This document shows, piece by piece, positions 11,600 through 23,036 of a stretch of DNA of 64,000 bases (its first letter is position 1; the number at the start of each line of letters is the position of its first letter). Position numbers and translations under genes: made by a program. The stretch covers positions 42,501 through 106,500 of the forward strand of contig JAQFVV010000349.1 of NCBI GenBank assembly GCA_028023455.1, read 5' to 3'. The notes under the pieces were generated by a model. The model saw only the letters and a list, made by a program, of their open reading frames with translations. It was not told the DNA's origin and ran no database searches. This DNA is from Epiperipatus broadwayi (taxonomy: Eukaryota > Onychophora > Udeonychophora > Euonychophora > Peripatidae).

Positions 11600-11940
11600 A
11601 AAGATAATCTCTAGTTTCGAAAATGATTAGTATTGATCATTATTGTATTTATCTGAAATGGATAGTGTTGGACTTGTAAGTGGAGGGAGTTGGACAGTGG
11701 TAAATGAAAATGTAACAAATAAATAATTATATTACTGCTATTATTATTACAGCTTGATTTACAAGTGCCAAATATTTTGCACCCACCACATTTATTAAAC
11801 TAATGATAGATATAAACTTTAAACACAGTTAAAGATTGATGTATGTTTTTTAATTAAATTTAAACACATGTTTAACTTAGGATAGCTGAAGCATGCTGGT
11901 TCAGTATGAACTATGCAGCTTGTAGACCATTTGTCTTTTT
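11600..11940 (+). repeat. Decayed copy of the hammerhead-bearing repeat
   Basis: 11610-11720 matches the 5' half of the minus-strand unit at 10860-10760 (it shares ATTGTATTTATCTGAAATGG and TGGTAAATGAAAAT). 11879-11940 matches its hammerhead end, keeping TGCTGGTTCAG and ACCATTTGTCTTTTT, but the core has lost CTGATGA and GAAA is changed to GAAC. Sequence between them is rearranged. This copy cannot form the ribozyme. Confidence 0.55.
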
Positions 11941-12056
11941 CAGATGTCTTTATTTATATGCTTCTAGAAAGTGCAAGAGTAAAAATTTACCTAAATAATT
12001 ATATATGTAAATGTGGAGTTTAAAAACAAAGTTTATGGATAAGAAGAAAAAATATA

Positions 12057-12313
12057 TATCTTTGATATTGAAAGAATTAACAGACTGAAATGAAGTTGGG
12101 CTGAATATATTGTTAGAAGAGATGCTATTAGATGGGTAGTTGAAGTCTTAAACTGGATCCCAAAAGATTATAAAAAATCTAAAAAGATACTATATGTGAG
12201 ATGGATGGATAAAATAATGGAGTTTGCTAGTGTGATATAAAGAAGAGAATTTATGAATGGATTAAGATATTTATCCTGCAGTGGATTGATAATGACTAAA
12301 ATGATGATATAAA
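12057..12313 (+). pseudogene. RTE-type LINE, decayed 3' fragment
   Basis: In-frame pieces resemble RLK-SWAEYIVRRDAIRW and LNWIPKDYKK, ending at TTATCCTGCAGTGGATTGAT and an ATGATGAT tail. Several stop codons and substitutions make it older than the copy at 42387. Like the other fragments it lacks the reverse-transcriptase domain. Confidence 0.8.
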
Positions 12314-12399
12314 CTTTGGAATATCATCAAAAATACTAATTAATGAAATCCATTATGCTGTTTTTTATAAAAATTATAAGAAATAACAAAAATACTATA

Positions 12400-12605
12400 T
12401 ATAACAGCTATATATTCTAACCTATCAAAAGAGCGTAGACTTCTAGCGAATCTAATAAATCACTTCGGAAACCCAATTCTATTAAAGAGATTCGGACGCT
12501 TCCGTCTAGGACGGGTAGCAAACCCTATATTTTTATCTAATATAGCTCGACGTTTGGTTAGTTATAATAATTCAGCTACAGCGATATGCAGTTCAGACAG
12601 AAATA
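12400..12605. other. Compositionally distinct unassigned segment
   Basis: This stretch is richer in CG dinucleotides than its neighbours and contains a small perfect hairpin (CCGTC-TAG-GACGG near 12505-12517) next to GGGTAGCAAACCC. No open frame is present on either strand. It may be the edge of an old transposon or a structured RNA remnant. Confidence 0.3.
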
Positions 12606-14346
12606 GAATAAAAAAAAATTATCATTAATAAAATAAATTTAAAAAGAAAATTTAGAATAAACTAACATTCTTTCTCTATCCAAAACACATTCTCTGAGCT
12701 GGAAGTACTTGCAATGTTCGACAATGATGATGATGATTTCATGTCATTGTTAATATTACTGACTCAAAACAAAACATTCATTAATTTGCCAATATGATCT
12801 CAATATTTTTGTTATTATACCATTAGATGTTTCAATCTCTTAAGCCATGCCATGCTTGTAATATTGATCATAATGAATCAATTCTTAATTTAAGAGCACT
12901 TATAATAATGACACTAATCTCAGGGTTCTCTGTTATTTTTAAAGAAAAATGCTCGGCAGTATTGCGTTGTCGCATATGACTGACATTCTGGTCAGCTATA
13001 GGAAACATTTACCTTATTTAAATTCCAGGTGTCTTCATCCACATATCAACTATTATAATATTTAACAAGATGATAACCATATTCAATAACAATGCATAAT
13101 TTTGAATAATACTGCCATTTTATCCAGAATCTCAGTCGGAATGATGAAAAGACAAGGGTGCTTTTGTGTCCTTCCATCATCCATGACAACACAATAATTT
13201 AACTAAGATTTATTACTTAGACACTTCACTTAAATGTGTATGGAACAATGTGTAACCAAAACCTACTAGTTTGGGAATAAAGTGATTTTACACACACATA
13301 AAATAAAATATCTTGGTCTGAAGTTTTCAATTCCATAAATAATTCTTATTGAATTAAAATACAATGAACTATTCTGATCTGCTTACAATTGTCTATCTGG
13401 TGTATTGAATTTAAGATTTCATAAATGATTTTGGACTCAAGAAAGTATTGCAAGTATTATGCCAATATACTTTTATTTAGCACACAAGAAAAATGACTCA
13501 AAACAACTTGTAACAAGACTATAATTTATTATTAAATTTTAACAAGATTATAATTTATTATTACAGTTAACAAAACTATCCTTTATGATTAACATAATAA
13601 ACAAACATATACAATTTATTCGATCCCATATGGATAAAACAAAATATAACTAACATTAATTCGTCTATACTTTTAGACTTGGATTCGAATTACTTCTTCA
13701 TCTTCTTTTTACATTTATGCAAATTGAATATAACAAATTAAATATTATTATCGATACATCAACTCATCCATTTAGTGTATCTTATATGAACGGCTGCTTA
13801 ACTTTATTAACTAACTATTTGTTTTAAAATAAAAATAATCTGATTCTAGGCAATGCATACAAACGATTTTTATAATCATATCATTTAATTAAATGATAGT
13901 TTTTATTTAGATAACTTATTATAATTTATGGGTTATTTATCAGAAGTTACACTTATTATTTTAATATTTACCTTAATAACAACTGAAGTTGTTATACACA
14001 CTGTATCCCTCCGTATAAGTTATATTGTGAGTGCTACTTAATCATTAACCTGAATTAAACCTAGTATTTGAACCCTCCATTGGCAAATAAAATTTTCTAA
14101 ATCACGCAATTGTAAACTTACTCTCTCCATTGACTTACGTGTGGATTACCAGCACTATTCCGCCGCACAATCCAGACATTGATCATATATACTAGCACGC
14201 TATTTTTACTAAATGGATCTTGAGGAATTAACCTCCAATATACCCGTTATCTTGCCATAACTTTCTAAACAAAACACAATATTCAACACCTTCCGTGGTA
14301 GAATTATCTCTATTTTCTCATGAGGAATATGGAATAACACTGAAGG

Positions 14347-14406
14347 TCTGTAGAGTTAACTACTATATTAAAATAGTCTGTAGAGTTAACTACTATATTA
14401 AAATAG
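14347..14406. repeat. 30-bp unit, two tandem copies
   Basis: The unit beginning TCTGTAGAGTTAACTACTAT occurs at 14347-14376 and 14377-14406 without a difference, indicating a recent slippage or unequal exchange. Confidence 0.95.
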
Positions 14407-15460
14407 TTTGGTGGGTCCTTGCCTCTTACTTGGGCATAATAGGAACGCACACCAAATATAATCCTCTCCTGGGATTTTAACGAATGATATACACTAAATA
14501 CGATATAAATTACTGATCGTCCTTACTCTGAGAAGCGATCACTTGGGTTATAAACATACCCGAATACTAGATTTATCTATTCCCCTCATGGAAAATAAAG
14601 CTTTTGGGGAGATCATTTTCCATCCCACAAAATAAAGACATTACAATTATTACTAATGCGAATATTAATCATATACTGATGCTATCTCGGGGCAAGACAA
14701 GCAAATACACTCATTATACTAAATTTATGTTCCAGGGTATACTTAGATCAACGTCTGAAATCAATGGATAACACAGAATAAACCATAATAATTTTCACCT
14801 TTGCCAAAGAAACATTCAACAAGTAATTGGTAGTATAGTATTTTGAACTAAATTAAGTGAATGCATTAATAAAGAATAATTGGGAATAAGTTCCGCAATT
14901 AACATAGTATAAATTTGTTTCAAACTTTAAATAAGTAATATCTTGTATAGCACTTCTTTTTAATTACTTCTGATAATTTTAACTAGATATTTTACCTATT
15001 AAGTATCTGAATTTTTCTTCTTTTACGCATCTAACATATAAATCTATATCCATAATGCATATCATAAGTAAACACATTTTATAAAAAAAAAATTTTTTTC
15101 ATGTCGAATATAAATTTAACCTAGAATAAGTATATGAAAACATACCTTTATGATTACAAGGTCATTTAAATATTACTTGATTATACAGCCTTTCACCTGT
15201 TGATATAAAAAAAAATACACATAATTTTACAAATTAGTAAAAAAAAATCATTACTTAACAAGTGATTATTATCTCACTAGAAAAATGTTTTTCCGTTGGG
15301 CAATTTATCTAGATGAAGAACTTGATCCATTCGTAGTTCACGAAGCAAAATTTAAAATAAGAAACACATTTTATTATTTCATTTATATAAAAGTTGCCTC
15401 CATTCTGGTGCAATTAATAAATTAGGCAAAGAAAACATAGCAGCGTTGGATATTAACTCT

Positions 15461-15508
15461 TCCTTAAATTAACTGATATAATTATCCTTAAATTAACTGA
15501 TATAATTT
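15461..15508. repeat. 24-bp unit, two tandem copies
   Basis: The unit beginning TCCTTAAATTAACTGATATA occurs at 15461-15484 and 15485-15508, with one difference at the last base. Confidence 0.95.
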
Positions 15509-17079
15509 TGGGATCCAAGAAAACAATACATATTTTAACATGACGGATATTTGACGATTGACGATCACATATACAATTCTTTTCTTTTTACTATTGGCGA
15601 TACGTATCATTTTTAGCTAGCTGGCTTAGGAATAAAACTAATGCGCGAATTTTCCAAAATACTATTATTATAAGGACTGCAGCTGACTTACGTGGATATA
15701 AAGTTTTAACGACTCCATTTGATGTATAATATAACATATTATATTATAGTTATAATTAAGTCACTAATGTTTGTAGTTTTTATTCCTACTCTAGGAATTA
15801 TAATTTTTCTTTAATAATGAATTCTCCATAAAATGCACACATACAAATTTTCTGATATTTGCCTTGAGAAAATTTATATTTTCTTTTTAAAAAATATACA
15901 GGTGCATAAGTAAATATCCTTGATCATTAATATTATTTTTAGATAATTTTCAGTGAATAAAACATATTTTAACGTGGAGAGCTTACATTATTTTTCAAAG
16001 CAGACAATTTCTTTTAGAAAGAGCGTGAAATTTTCTAGTTAACTTTCCTTGGCTTTTATAATATGTCTTTTAAATTATAAATTTTCTTTTATACCACGAA
16101 AAGATAATTAAATAAGGTAAAGTTAACAAATCATTGATTATTTCCTGGAAATTACTCATATTACTTATTTTAAATATAATGACATTTTCCGTGATTGCTG
16201 TAGTCAATACGGTCATTTTGAACTTTAGCATACGATAGTACATTTTTGTGTATAAAAAGCTTTAAAATAGGTAGATGGCCACAGAAAACAGAATATCTTA
16301 TCAAATAGGATTAGCAACGCATGATATTATTAAAAATTTACTGGACTTATATTTATTTCTGCAATTAAAAAATAATAAAAAATTTGTTACCGAATTTCAG
16401 TACTGCTTCCCCCTTGTAAAACTAATGTCAGACTAAACTTTCTTCAAAATTTGGCGGTCTTCTTTTAGTGACCTCTTACAGAAAAATAATCATTTAATTA
16501 TAACATAAACAAAAGAAAAGGGGAAAAAAAAAACTTATTACAATTATATTTTTCCGTATAATTTAAATGGATTACCAAGTAAATTGACAAATAATGAAAA
16601 ATAATAAGTATATTTAATTAACAATGCTTATTAGTGATGTATAATTCTATATACACTATTATCTAAATTAATTTAAAAATTACCAGAAGTTATTGTGCGT
16701 TATGATAAGATACTCATCTACTCTCCCCCTCTACCCATCCAAAATCAATTACTGTTTATAATATGTGCTTTTATACTATATTAAATTGCTCTTATTGTTA
16801 ATATTTTAATTAAATTATTCATGCTCTTCTTCAAAATGACCTTGGATTACCAAATTTTTTAGTTATTTGCTTAAAACACGTTAAAGTGAGTAACTAGCAT
16901 ATTTTATTAATCACTTAATATTATTACTATTTTATTTTTTTATTTTCTACAAAAGGATAGCATTGTTTTCCTGTGGAAACAATGCCAAATAAACCAAGTG
17001 TCAATAACACTAGGTTACAATATATATATAATTTACAAAAAAGGAATCATATATAAAATTAATTTGAGATCATTGCAAT

Positions 17080-17290
17080 AAGATTCACTATGGATATACA
17101 AAGAAACAATTAGATGTAAGAGCCAAAGAACATAACAATGCCATTAATAGGTGAGATGGTAAATCTGCTTTATATATTCACTACTTAACATATGATCAGA
17201 AAACAGATATTATAAAAAATATTAAATCTTTAAAATTACATTAAAGAAACAAAAAGAAGACAACTATATGAAATATATTATGTTAAGCAT
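17080..17290 (+). pseudogene. Penelope-like element, GIY-YIG endonuclease remnant
   Basis: Conceptual translation gives QLDVRAKEHNNAINR followed by SALYIHYLTYD, the helix and downstream segment that follow the Y-x-GQT motif in GIY-YIG domains of Penelope-like elements (compare NSALYIHDLNTSH in the copy at 23037-24170). Stops and an unreadable N-terminus show it is an inactive 3' fragment. It lies about 460 bp upstream of the first ACE exon seen, in the same orientation. Confidence 0.6.
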
Positions 17291-17500
17291 AACTTCAATA
17301 ATTGTACGAATATTTATAAAACTTCAATAAATTTAATTAACTGATCAATTAAAAATGAATGGAAAATGATATAATAAGGTAGTATATTCTGAATACTATT
17401 ACTATATAGTTAATTCTTTCACTATTTATTGAATCTCTATCATAATTTTATTGTTTTATTTATCTTTTATTTTGTTATTGTTGTTATTTTACTTCCATTA

Positions 17501-17522
17501 TAGAACACTAGATAGTGTTCTA
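17501..17522. repeat. Perfect short palindrome
   Basis: TAGAACACTA and TAGTGTTCTA face each other across two bases about 230 bp before an ACE exon. It would form a 10-bp hairpin in RNA or a cruciform in DNA. No function can be assigned. Confidence 0.6.
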
Positions 17523-17752
17523 TCTGCAGTAATTAGCTAATGTTAAAATAGATGCTTAACATTTGAATAAGACATAAAATACCATATGCTGAAAAGAGTT
17601 TTTATGTATAATTTTTAATATATATTTATATAGCTGTTATTTATGATATTTTATTTATTTAATATAATTTATATTGCAATAGATTTATATTAAGTTTATG
17701 ATTTAAAATGCAACTTAACTGTTCTATTAATAATTCTTTTATTATATTTCAG

Positions 17753-17911
17753 TACAAGACTGCAAAAGAATCTGCTGTTTATCTCAAAGAAGTGGCAAAA
17801 ATTGTTAAAAATTATAATTATAAGGAATTCAAAAATGAAACATTAAAAAGATTATTTGTAAAACTTTCCACTATAGGGGACAGTGCTTTAGATGCAGAAG
17901 ACTTTGCTGAG
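17753..17911 (+). CDS. Angiotensin-converting-enzyme-like peptidase, internal exon 1 of 3 seen
   Basis: This 159-bp exon (phase 0 at both ends) lies between an acceptor TATATTTCAG and the donor GTAAAACT. It encodes 53 residues beginning YKTAKESAVYLKEV and ending DSALDAEDFAE. The central FKNETLKRLFVKLSTIG corresponds to the conserved N-terminal helical segment of M2 peptidases, where ACE proteins read like NFTDPxLKRxFxxLxxxG followed by a short acidic loop. ACE is a secreted or membrane-anchored zinc dipeptidyl carboxypeptidase. This exon belongs to the N-terminal lid of the catalytic domain and carries no catalytic residue. Its reading frame joins directly to the exon at 25693. The preceding exon with the signal peptide was not found in the 17 kb upstream. 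Confidence 0.88.
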
Positions 17912-18134
17912 GTAAAACTTATTGCCACTCTACTATATGCTTATATTGTAATTAATATTTTAATAACCTAATTATATAAATATATATTGCATTCTCTGCC
18001 TAAAAAGAGTTTTTAGACCAAATATTAACCATTGATGTTTATTTGACCTACTTTTGACACAATTTATTTCAGTACTTCAGTGCCAGATGTAAGCCATTGA
18101 ATCATTACTAAAATCTATTATAAAAGCTCGTTAT

Positions 18135-18342
18135 AATAACAAAATTAAAAGTGTAAGAAGCGCTTGAAAGAGAAGCTATAAAGAGTGCAAAATATTAAAA
18201 GCTTAGCATATTGCATGGTTCAGTATTGCTATGAATATGAGGCAACCCACCTCGAAAGTGCTCAGCTTTTAATATTTTGTACTCTTTATAGCTTCTCTTT
18301 CAAGTGCTTCTTATACTTTTAATTTTGTTATTATAATATTGA
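18135..18342. repeat. Snapback element, 75-bp inverted arms
   Basis: 18135-18210 and 18264-18342 are near-perfect inverted copies (TTATAATAACAAAATTAAAA at the outer edge, GAGAAGCTATAAAGAGTG inside) around a 53-base loop. The right part of the loop, read on the minus strand, contains a hairpin flanked by GAAAG. The arm word TATAGCTTCTC-TTCAAGTG and the loop resemble the snapback element at 44654-44805 and the 3' end of the PLE near 52950-53065. It is probably a PLE-terminus-derived inverted repeat. Confidence 0.8.
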
Positions 18343-18895
18343 GAGAGAAGTTTAAAATTCTTAATTTACAAAAGCTCATTATATAAATCACACAATTTTT
18401 AGCACGAGGGCACAAAACATATAGTATTAAAACCAAAAAACATCATGCAACACCAGATTTCACAAACTATTTATTCTGCCTCCTATTTTAAGCTTGGGTA
18501 ATCAGTAGAGTTCAAATGTAATCATGTGGTCTCTAATTAAAAATTTCATAGCCAATAAATTTTGCATTTCCTGATTACTTAAGTTTATAATAAAAGCAAA
18601 GCTAGAATAGAATAAATAGTTTGCTCTTATATATAGCATTAAGCATATGCCTGTCAGAAACTGTGATGATTCTATCATATTGCCAAATGATTATTTGAGA
18701 AAGCAGAGAACATTCATAGTATTTATTTATGTTGTGTGTAACTTGTTATAAATGTTGGATTAATTAGTTGACTTATGAAGAATATATTTAATAATATTTG
18801 CTTTCAAGACAATTTCTCTTCATCTTATACTAGAACTATCTACTCTAACTTTGAGAAATCAATGGATACTATATTATAACGCTATTATATCACAT

Positions 18896-19358
18896 GATCA
18901 CCATCTCTTATACTAGCATAATTGTTAAGAGATGGTGATCATGTGATTCTTAGTGGTTTAACACCAATCCTGCCTAATAGGATAGTGGTGGCTATGGTTG
19001 TTAAAGAGCCAAAGACACCAAAATGTATGGGTGCTGAACCAAGTTCAGACCCATATGACTATACAAACTATTGAGCTTAGATTGAAAATATTGTGTTTTC
19101 AATTTCATTCTCATAGTTTCATAGTTAAGTAGAGATAAAAGGTGGCTGCTGGAGGGTTGCATTAGATCCTAAGATTTAGGTGCAGTGCTCTCAGATCCAA
19201 GCCTCCTCACTGACGAAGGCCACAAGCCAGAAACTAGTCTGGGGATATTGGATGAGTAGGCACTAGATAGGGATTTTATGCACAAGCCTTCTGGCATCCA
19301 TTGATTATTCTGGTTGGCACAGGGTGGTACTATTGTATGGAGAGAGTTTTGCCTTGTT
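18896..19358 (+). mobile_element. 430-bp PLE-terminal-type repeat, copy 1
   Basis: This is a good full-length copy of a repeat found about ten times in the window. It runs from GTGATCATGTGAT through TGCCTAATAGGATAGTGGTGG and TGACGAAGGCCACAAGCC to TATGGAGAG-TTTTGCCTTG. The first 50 bases are an inverted duplication of its own start (GATCACCATCTCTTA facing TAAGAGATGGTGATC). It is flanked by TAACGCTATTATATCAC and TAATGCTATTATATCAC, a 17-bp target-site duplication with one difference. No protein is encoded. A core resembling a hammerhead (CTGACGA ... GAAAC) sits at about 19211-19239. The same repeat flanks the PLE at 52495-55137, so it is best read as a solo terminal repeat of that family. Confidence 0.85.
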
Positions 19359-19757
19359 TAATGCTATTATATCACATTCCCAGTTTGTATATAAGTTTTT
19401 ATCACTATAGCTTTCTATAGATGGCTCTGGGAAAGAAAGAATTGTCTTGAAAGCATATTTTAAGAAAATGTTGAGAAAGTCCTATATTGTTTTGTTATCT
19501 TAATATTTGCAGAATAAATTTCATAATATTTATTTCACTAAAAGTGGCATAGATTAATACATAGGGAGAAATACAATTTTACAAAACAGAATCAGTTGCT
19601 ATTTATTAACAATAATTTAAACTTTAATACAACTCAAATCTTGAGTGTTGCTTATCTTGTTATTGGACTAATGTCTGTTGAATCACCTGTTATTATTGTT
19701 CAAGCATGATGAAAATCTATCTCTATAACAGCACCAGTTTTAATTGTGTAATTTTTA

Positions 19758-20108
19758 GTGAATTACTTGCATACAATCTTTTATATTTTTTGACAGCTGG
19801 TATTAAGATGAACATAATCACGGAAGACAAATATTTATACTTACAGCAGAAAAATATATGTATAGTATAGTAATTTATTCACTCTTTCATAAGATGCTGA
19901 AAGTGTATGGAAACTAGCCCTTATCTGTGACTTAATTATTAACTATTAAGTCATAGATAAGAACCAGTTTCTATTCATATTTAACATCTTATGGAAGGGT
20001 GAATAAACTGTGCTAGAGATACATTTATGTTACATGTTTCAGCATAAATGTTTTACTCTTCTTATACCAGCTGTCAAAAAAATCTAAAAGATTATGCAAG
20101 TAATTCAC
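19758..20108. mobile_element. TA-flanked palindromic MITE
   Basis: The 351-bp element is inverted over almost its whole length: GTGAATTACTTGCATA at the left end faces TATGCAAGTAATTCAC-like sequence at the right end, and the centre reads TTATCTGTGACTTAA facing TTAAGTCATAGATAA. It is bounded on both sides by TA, the target duplication typical of Tc1/mariner transposons. It encodes nothing and would fold into one long hairpin in the ACE pre-mRNA. A few per cent difference between arms suggests moderate age. Confidence 0.85.
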
Positions 20109-20109
20109 T

Positions 20110-20955
20110 AGAATAGAAAACAACAACAACAAAAACAACAAATAAATTAGAAAAGATAAATGTAATGTTTTAATGCATACAAACTAGTAAATTGGATAGT
20201 CATATATTTAAAAAAGATTTAAGCAAATAACATATTACATACAAATAACAACATATTACTTTATATAAATTAATATCTTTCCAGTACAATTAACTGTAAT
20301 TATTTTAGGGTTTAGTCTATAGAGTGCTACAGTAATTCAGAATAAGTGAGATTATGCTTATAAGCTTTCAGTTTTTCTGTTAAAAATTGGGGTAGTCATA
20401 AAAACAAATACTAGGTAGTGTTTTGTATCTAAGATCATCTCAAGATAAAATTTCATTAAAATATCACTAATTAATGATAAAAAGAAAGTTATTCTGTAAA
20501 CAGTTGGCTGAAATTACTGGTGTAAACAAATATATTTTAAAATGCAACAATTTATATATTTCTATGCTGGTTGAAAAATAAAAATAGTGAAAGAATGTTA
20601 TGAGAATTAGAAATATGTGGTAAAAACCCCATTAAATATGATATCAAAATAACATTATTAAAGCTGGAAATATTTATAATAATAATAATAGAGAATTTAA
20701 GATTAAAGCAGAAAGTAATTGGATATTATGAAGTGGTAAAAACATTTAAATTTGTTATGTGATTTATATTGGAATCAAACATTGCTATTATAAGTTCGCA
20801 GCTTTAGTAAAAATAAAAATGTTGACATTTTGGAATAAATATATTAAACTAGAAAGAGTTAATGGTTTTCTTTTTAGATGTGAGAAATAATAGATAAATA
20901 AAGGAGAAAATGGATATTCTTGAAAAATGAGGCATCAGGAATTTTTAAAAAAAGG
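20110..20955. other. AT-rich intron DNA
   Basis: No element, exon or RNA gene is recognised. It contains only short A- and T-runs and an (ATA) stretch near 20677-20690. Confidence 0.6.
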
Positions 20956-22436
20956 GAAATATGTGGTGTGATGCACTATGACTTCTCCTTATACAGAGTC
21001 AGGAATCTCTCAGCCGCTATATCCAGAGAAACCTCTAGCCACTTTACTTTCCCTTTCCATTCCCCATCCTAAGTTTTTCTGATATTCTTCTCTATCCTGC
21101 TCCATCCCATTTCCACAACATAATCTTTGTCAATTCTATGGCCTTTATATCTAAATCCCTCTTATATTTTCCCAAACCCAGCATAAAAACCAATAACCTA
21201 CTTTCTGTATAATCACTTTGTTTATATTTATTCTTCCACAATTTCATTATTTGTATTCTTTCTGCTTTCAGGCATTTACATTCAATTAACAGATGCCTAA
21301 TATTTTCTATGCCTTCTTTACACAACTTGCAAATTAAATCATGCACATTTTCCCTTTTATGTGTATATTCCCTTGTTGCTAAAGATCCTGTTCAAGCCAT
21401 AAACAGTAAACTACTTTGCTTACTATTATCATAAATTAATTCACAGTCAATATTCTGTTTACTTCTGTATATATTAAACTCTTTTTACACTCAATACTAG
21501 TCTCCATCTCTCCAACTCCCTATTCTTTATTAATTCATCTATTCTTCTATCCCATTCCTTGCCACTATAACACTCAACAATTATCCTAACACAATCACAC
21601 CACCTTTTGTATAAGTATACTGATATAAATTCTTTATCCAAATCTTCTGTATACCATACTATCACTCTTACCCATTTTGTTGCTTACCCTTAACTCGTAA
21701 CCCAATTAAATACTATTTTGATTATTCTCTTATTATCTATAAACTGCAATGTACTGAACGTTTTTTTTTTTTTCATCTCTTATATAAAAACTTGACTACC
21801 TTGAATTGCTTCCTTTGCCATCCACATATCTGCATTGAATGCATATCTTTCTACTTCTCTTTGTACTTTTTCTAAGTAATCTAACATTCTTTTACTAACT
21901 CATAACCCATTGTTACTGTATGTTAACATTGCTAGTGCCACTCCCTTCCATACAATTCTAGCTACATCATATTTATTATATGAAAACACTGTTAATTTCT
22001 TTACCAGTTTCTTTCTTTTCTTTGCATTATTTATCAATTTTTTCTCTCATTTATCCAAGCAATTTCTCTGATTACTTAAGATGATTCCAAATCCCCCAAT
22101 AAAAATTCTTTGTCTTCTCTTTCCTCAGTATTAATCATCAGTATTTTTGATTTTTCTTCACTAAATTAAATCTCCATCTTTTTAACCATCCTTACGCATG
22201 TCCTCATCATAACTTTTATATCTTTCCTTCTTCTGTGCACAAGAAGTCATATCCATAAATAAAAGACCCAGTAATGTATATACTTCATTTCCACCTACTA
22301 ATGGTATCTCTACCCCTCTTCCTAGTCTTTCTATTGCTCTCTCCATTTGTCTCAAATACAATAAAAACAAAATAGGTGACATAGGGCATTCTTACCTTAG
22401 TCCCACCTCATTTTTTAACTTCATCTGATTCTATAT
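20956..22436 (-). pseudogene. Non-LTR retrotransposon (LINE), 5'-truncated
   Basis: On the minus strand, in order: a reverse-transcriptase segment MSPILFLLYLRQMERAIERL with a damaged catalytic box (LLFMDMTS where FADD is expected, 22256-22400), an intermediate region with EWDRRIDELIKNRELERW (21474-21665), and a C-terminal zinc-knuckle CKLCKEGIENIRHLLIECKC (21270-21340; spacing C-x2-C-x8-H-x4-C). The frame is broken into at least three pieces. The 3' end is near 20960 (CCTGACTCTGTATAAGGAG, read on minus). The same family is found at 27745-28690, 34198-35470 and 38641-38948. The C-terminal C2HC knuckle is a feature of several LINE clades; I cannot name the clade. Confidence 0.75.
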
Positions 22437-23036
22437 TTAACAAGGCAAAATCTCCATACAGTAATGCCACCCTGTGCCAACCAGAGTAATCAAGGGATGC
22501 CAGAAGGCTTGTGCATAAGGTCCCTATCTAGTGCCTACTCATGCAATATCCCCAGACTAGTTTCTGGCTTGTGGCCTTCATCAGTGAGGAGCCTTGGATC
22601 TGAGAACACTGCACCTAGATCTTAGAATTTAATGTAACCCTCCAGAAGCTACCTTTTAACTCTACTTAACTACAAAACTATGAGAATGAAATTGAAAACA
22701 CAACATTTTCAATCTAAGCTCAGTAGCTTATATAGTCATATGGTCTGAACTCAGTTCAGCACCCATACATTTTGGTGTCTTTGGTTCTTTAACAACTATA
22801 GCCACCACTATCCTATTAGGCAGGATCAGTGTTAAAACACTAAACATCACATGATCACTATCTCTTATACTAGCACAATTATTATTAAACAAGGCAAAAC
22901 TCTCCATACAGTAGTGCCACCCTGTGTCAACCAGAATAATCAATGGATGCCAGCAGCTTGTGCATAAAATCCAATATCCCCAGACTAGTTTCTGGTTTGT
23001 GGCCTTCATCAGTGAGGAGCCTTGAATCTGAGAGCA
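22437..23036 (-). mobile_element. 430-bp repeat, copies 2 and 3 in tandem
   Basis: A complete minus-strand copy (22437-22876) is followed head-to-tail by a truncated one (22877-23036). The junction reads CACATGATCACTATCTC, TTATACTAGCACAATTATT, AAACAAGGCAAAACTCTCC, so the start of one unit is joined to the end of the next, as in PLE terminal-repeat tandems. Both carry CTGATGA-AGGC-CACA-AGCC (or variant)-GAAAC on the minus strand. The truncated copy ends where the PLE fragment at 23037 begins. Confidence 0.85.

Larger units (their letters stand above)
12606..17050. other. AT-rich non-coding DNA, probably old repeats
   Basis: No gene is recognised. The stretch 13600-15650 is somewhat less AT-rich and contains two short exact tandem duplications listed separately, which suggests a decayed long element, but no reverse-transcriptase, integrase or transposase motif can be read. 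A small hairpin GCATTGTTT/AAACAATGC lies near 16963-16984. Confidence 0.45.

Noticed and set aside
22437-23036. Tandem repeats as a CRISPR array
   Set aside because: The repeat units are hundreds of bases long, spacers are absent and the window is eukaryotic.
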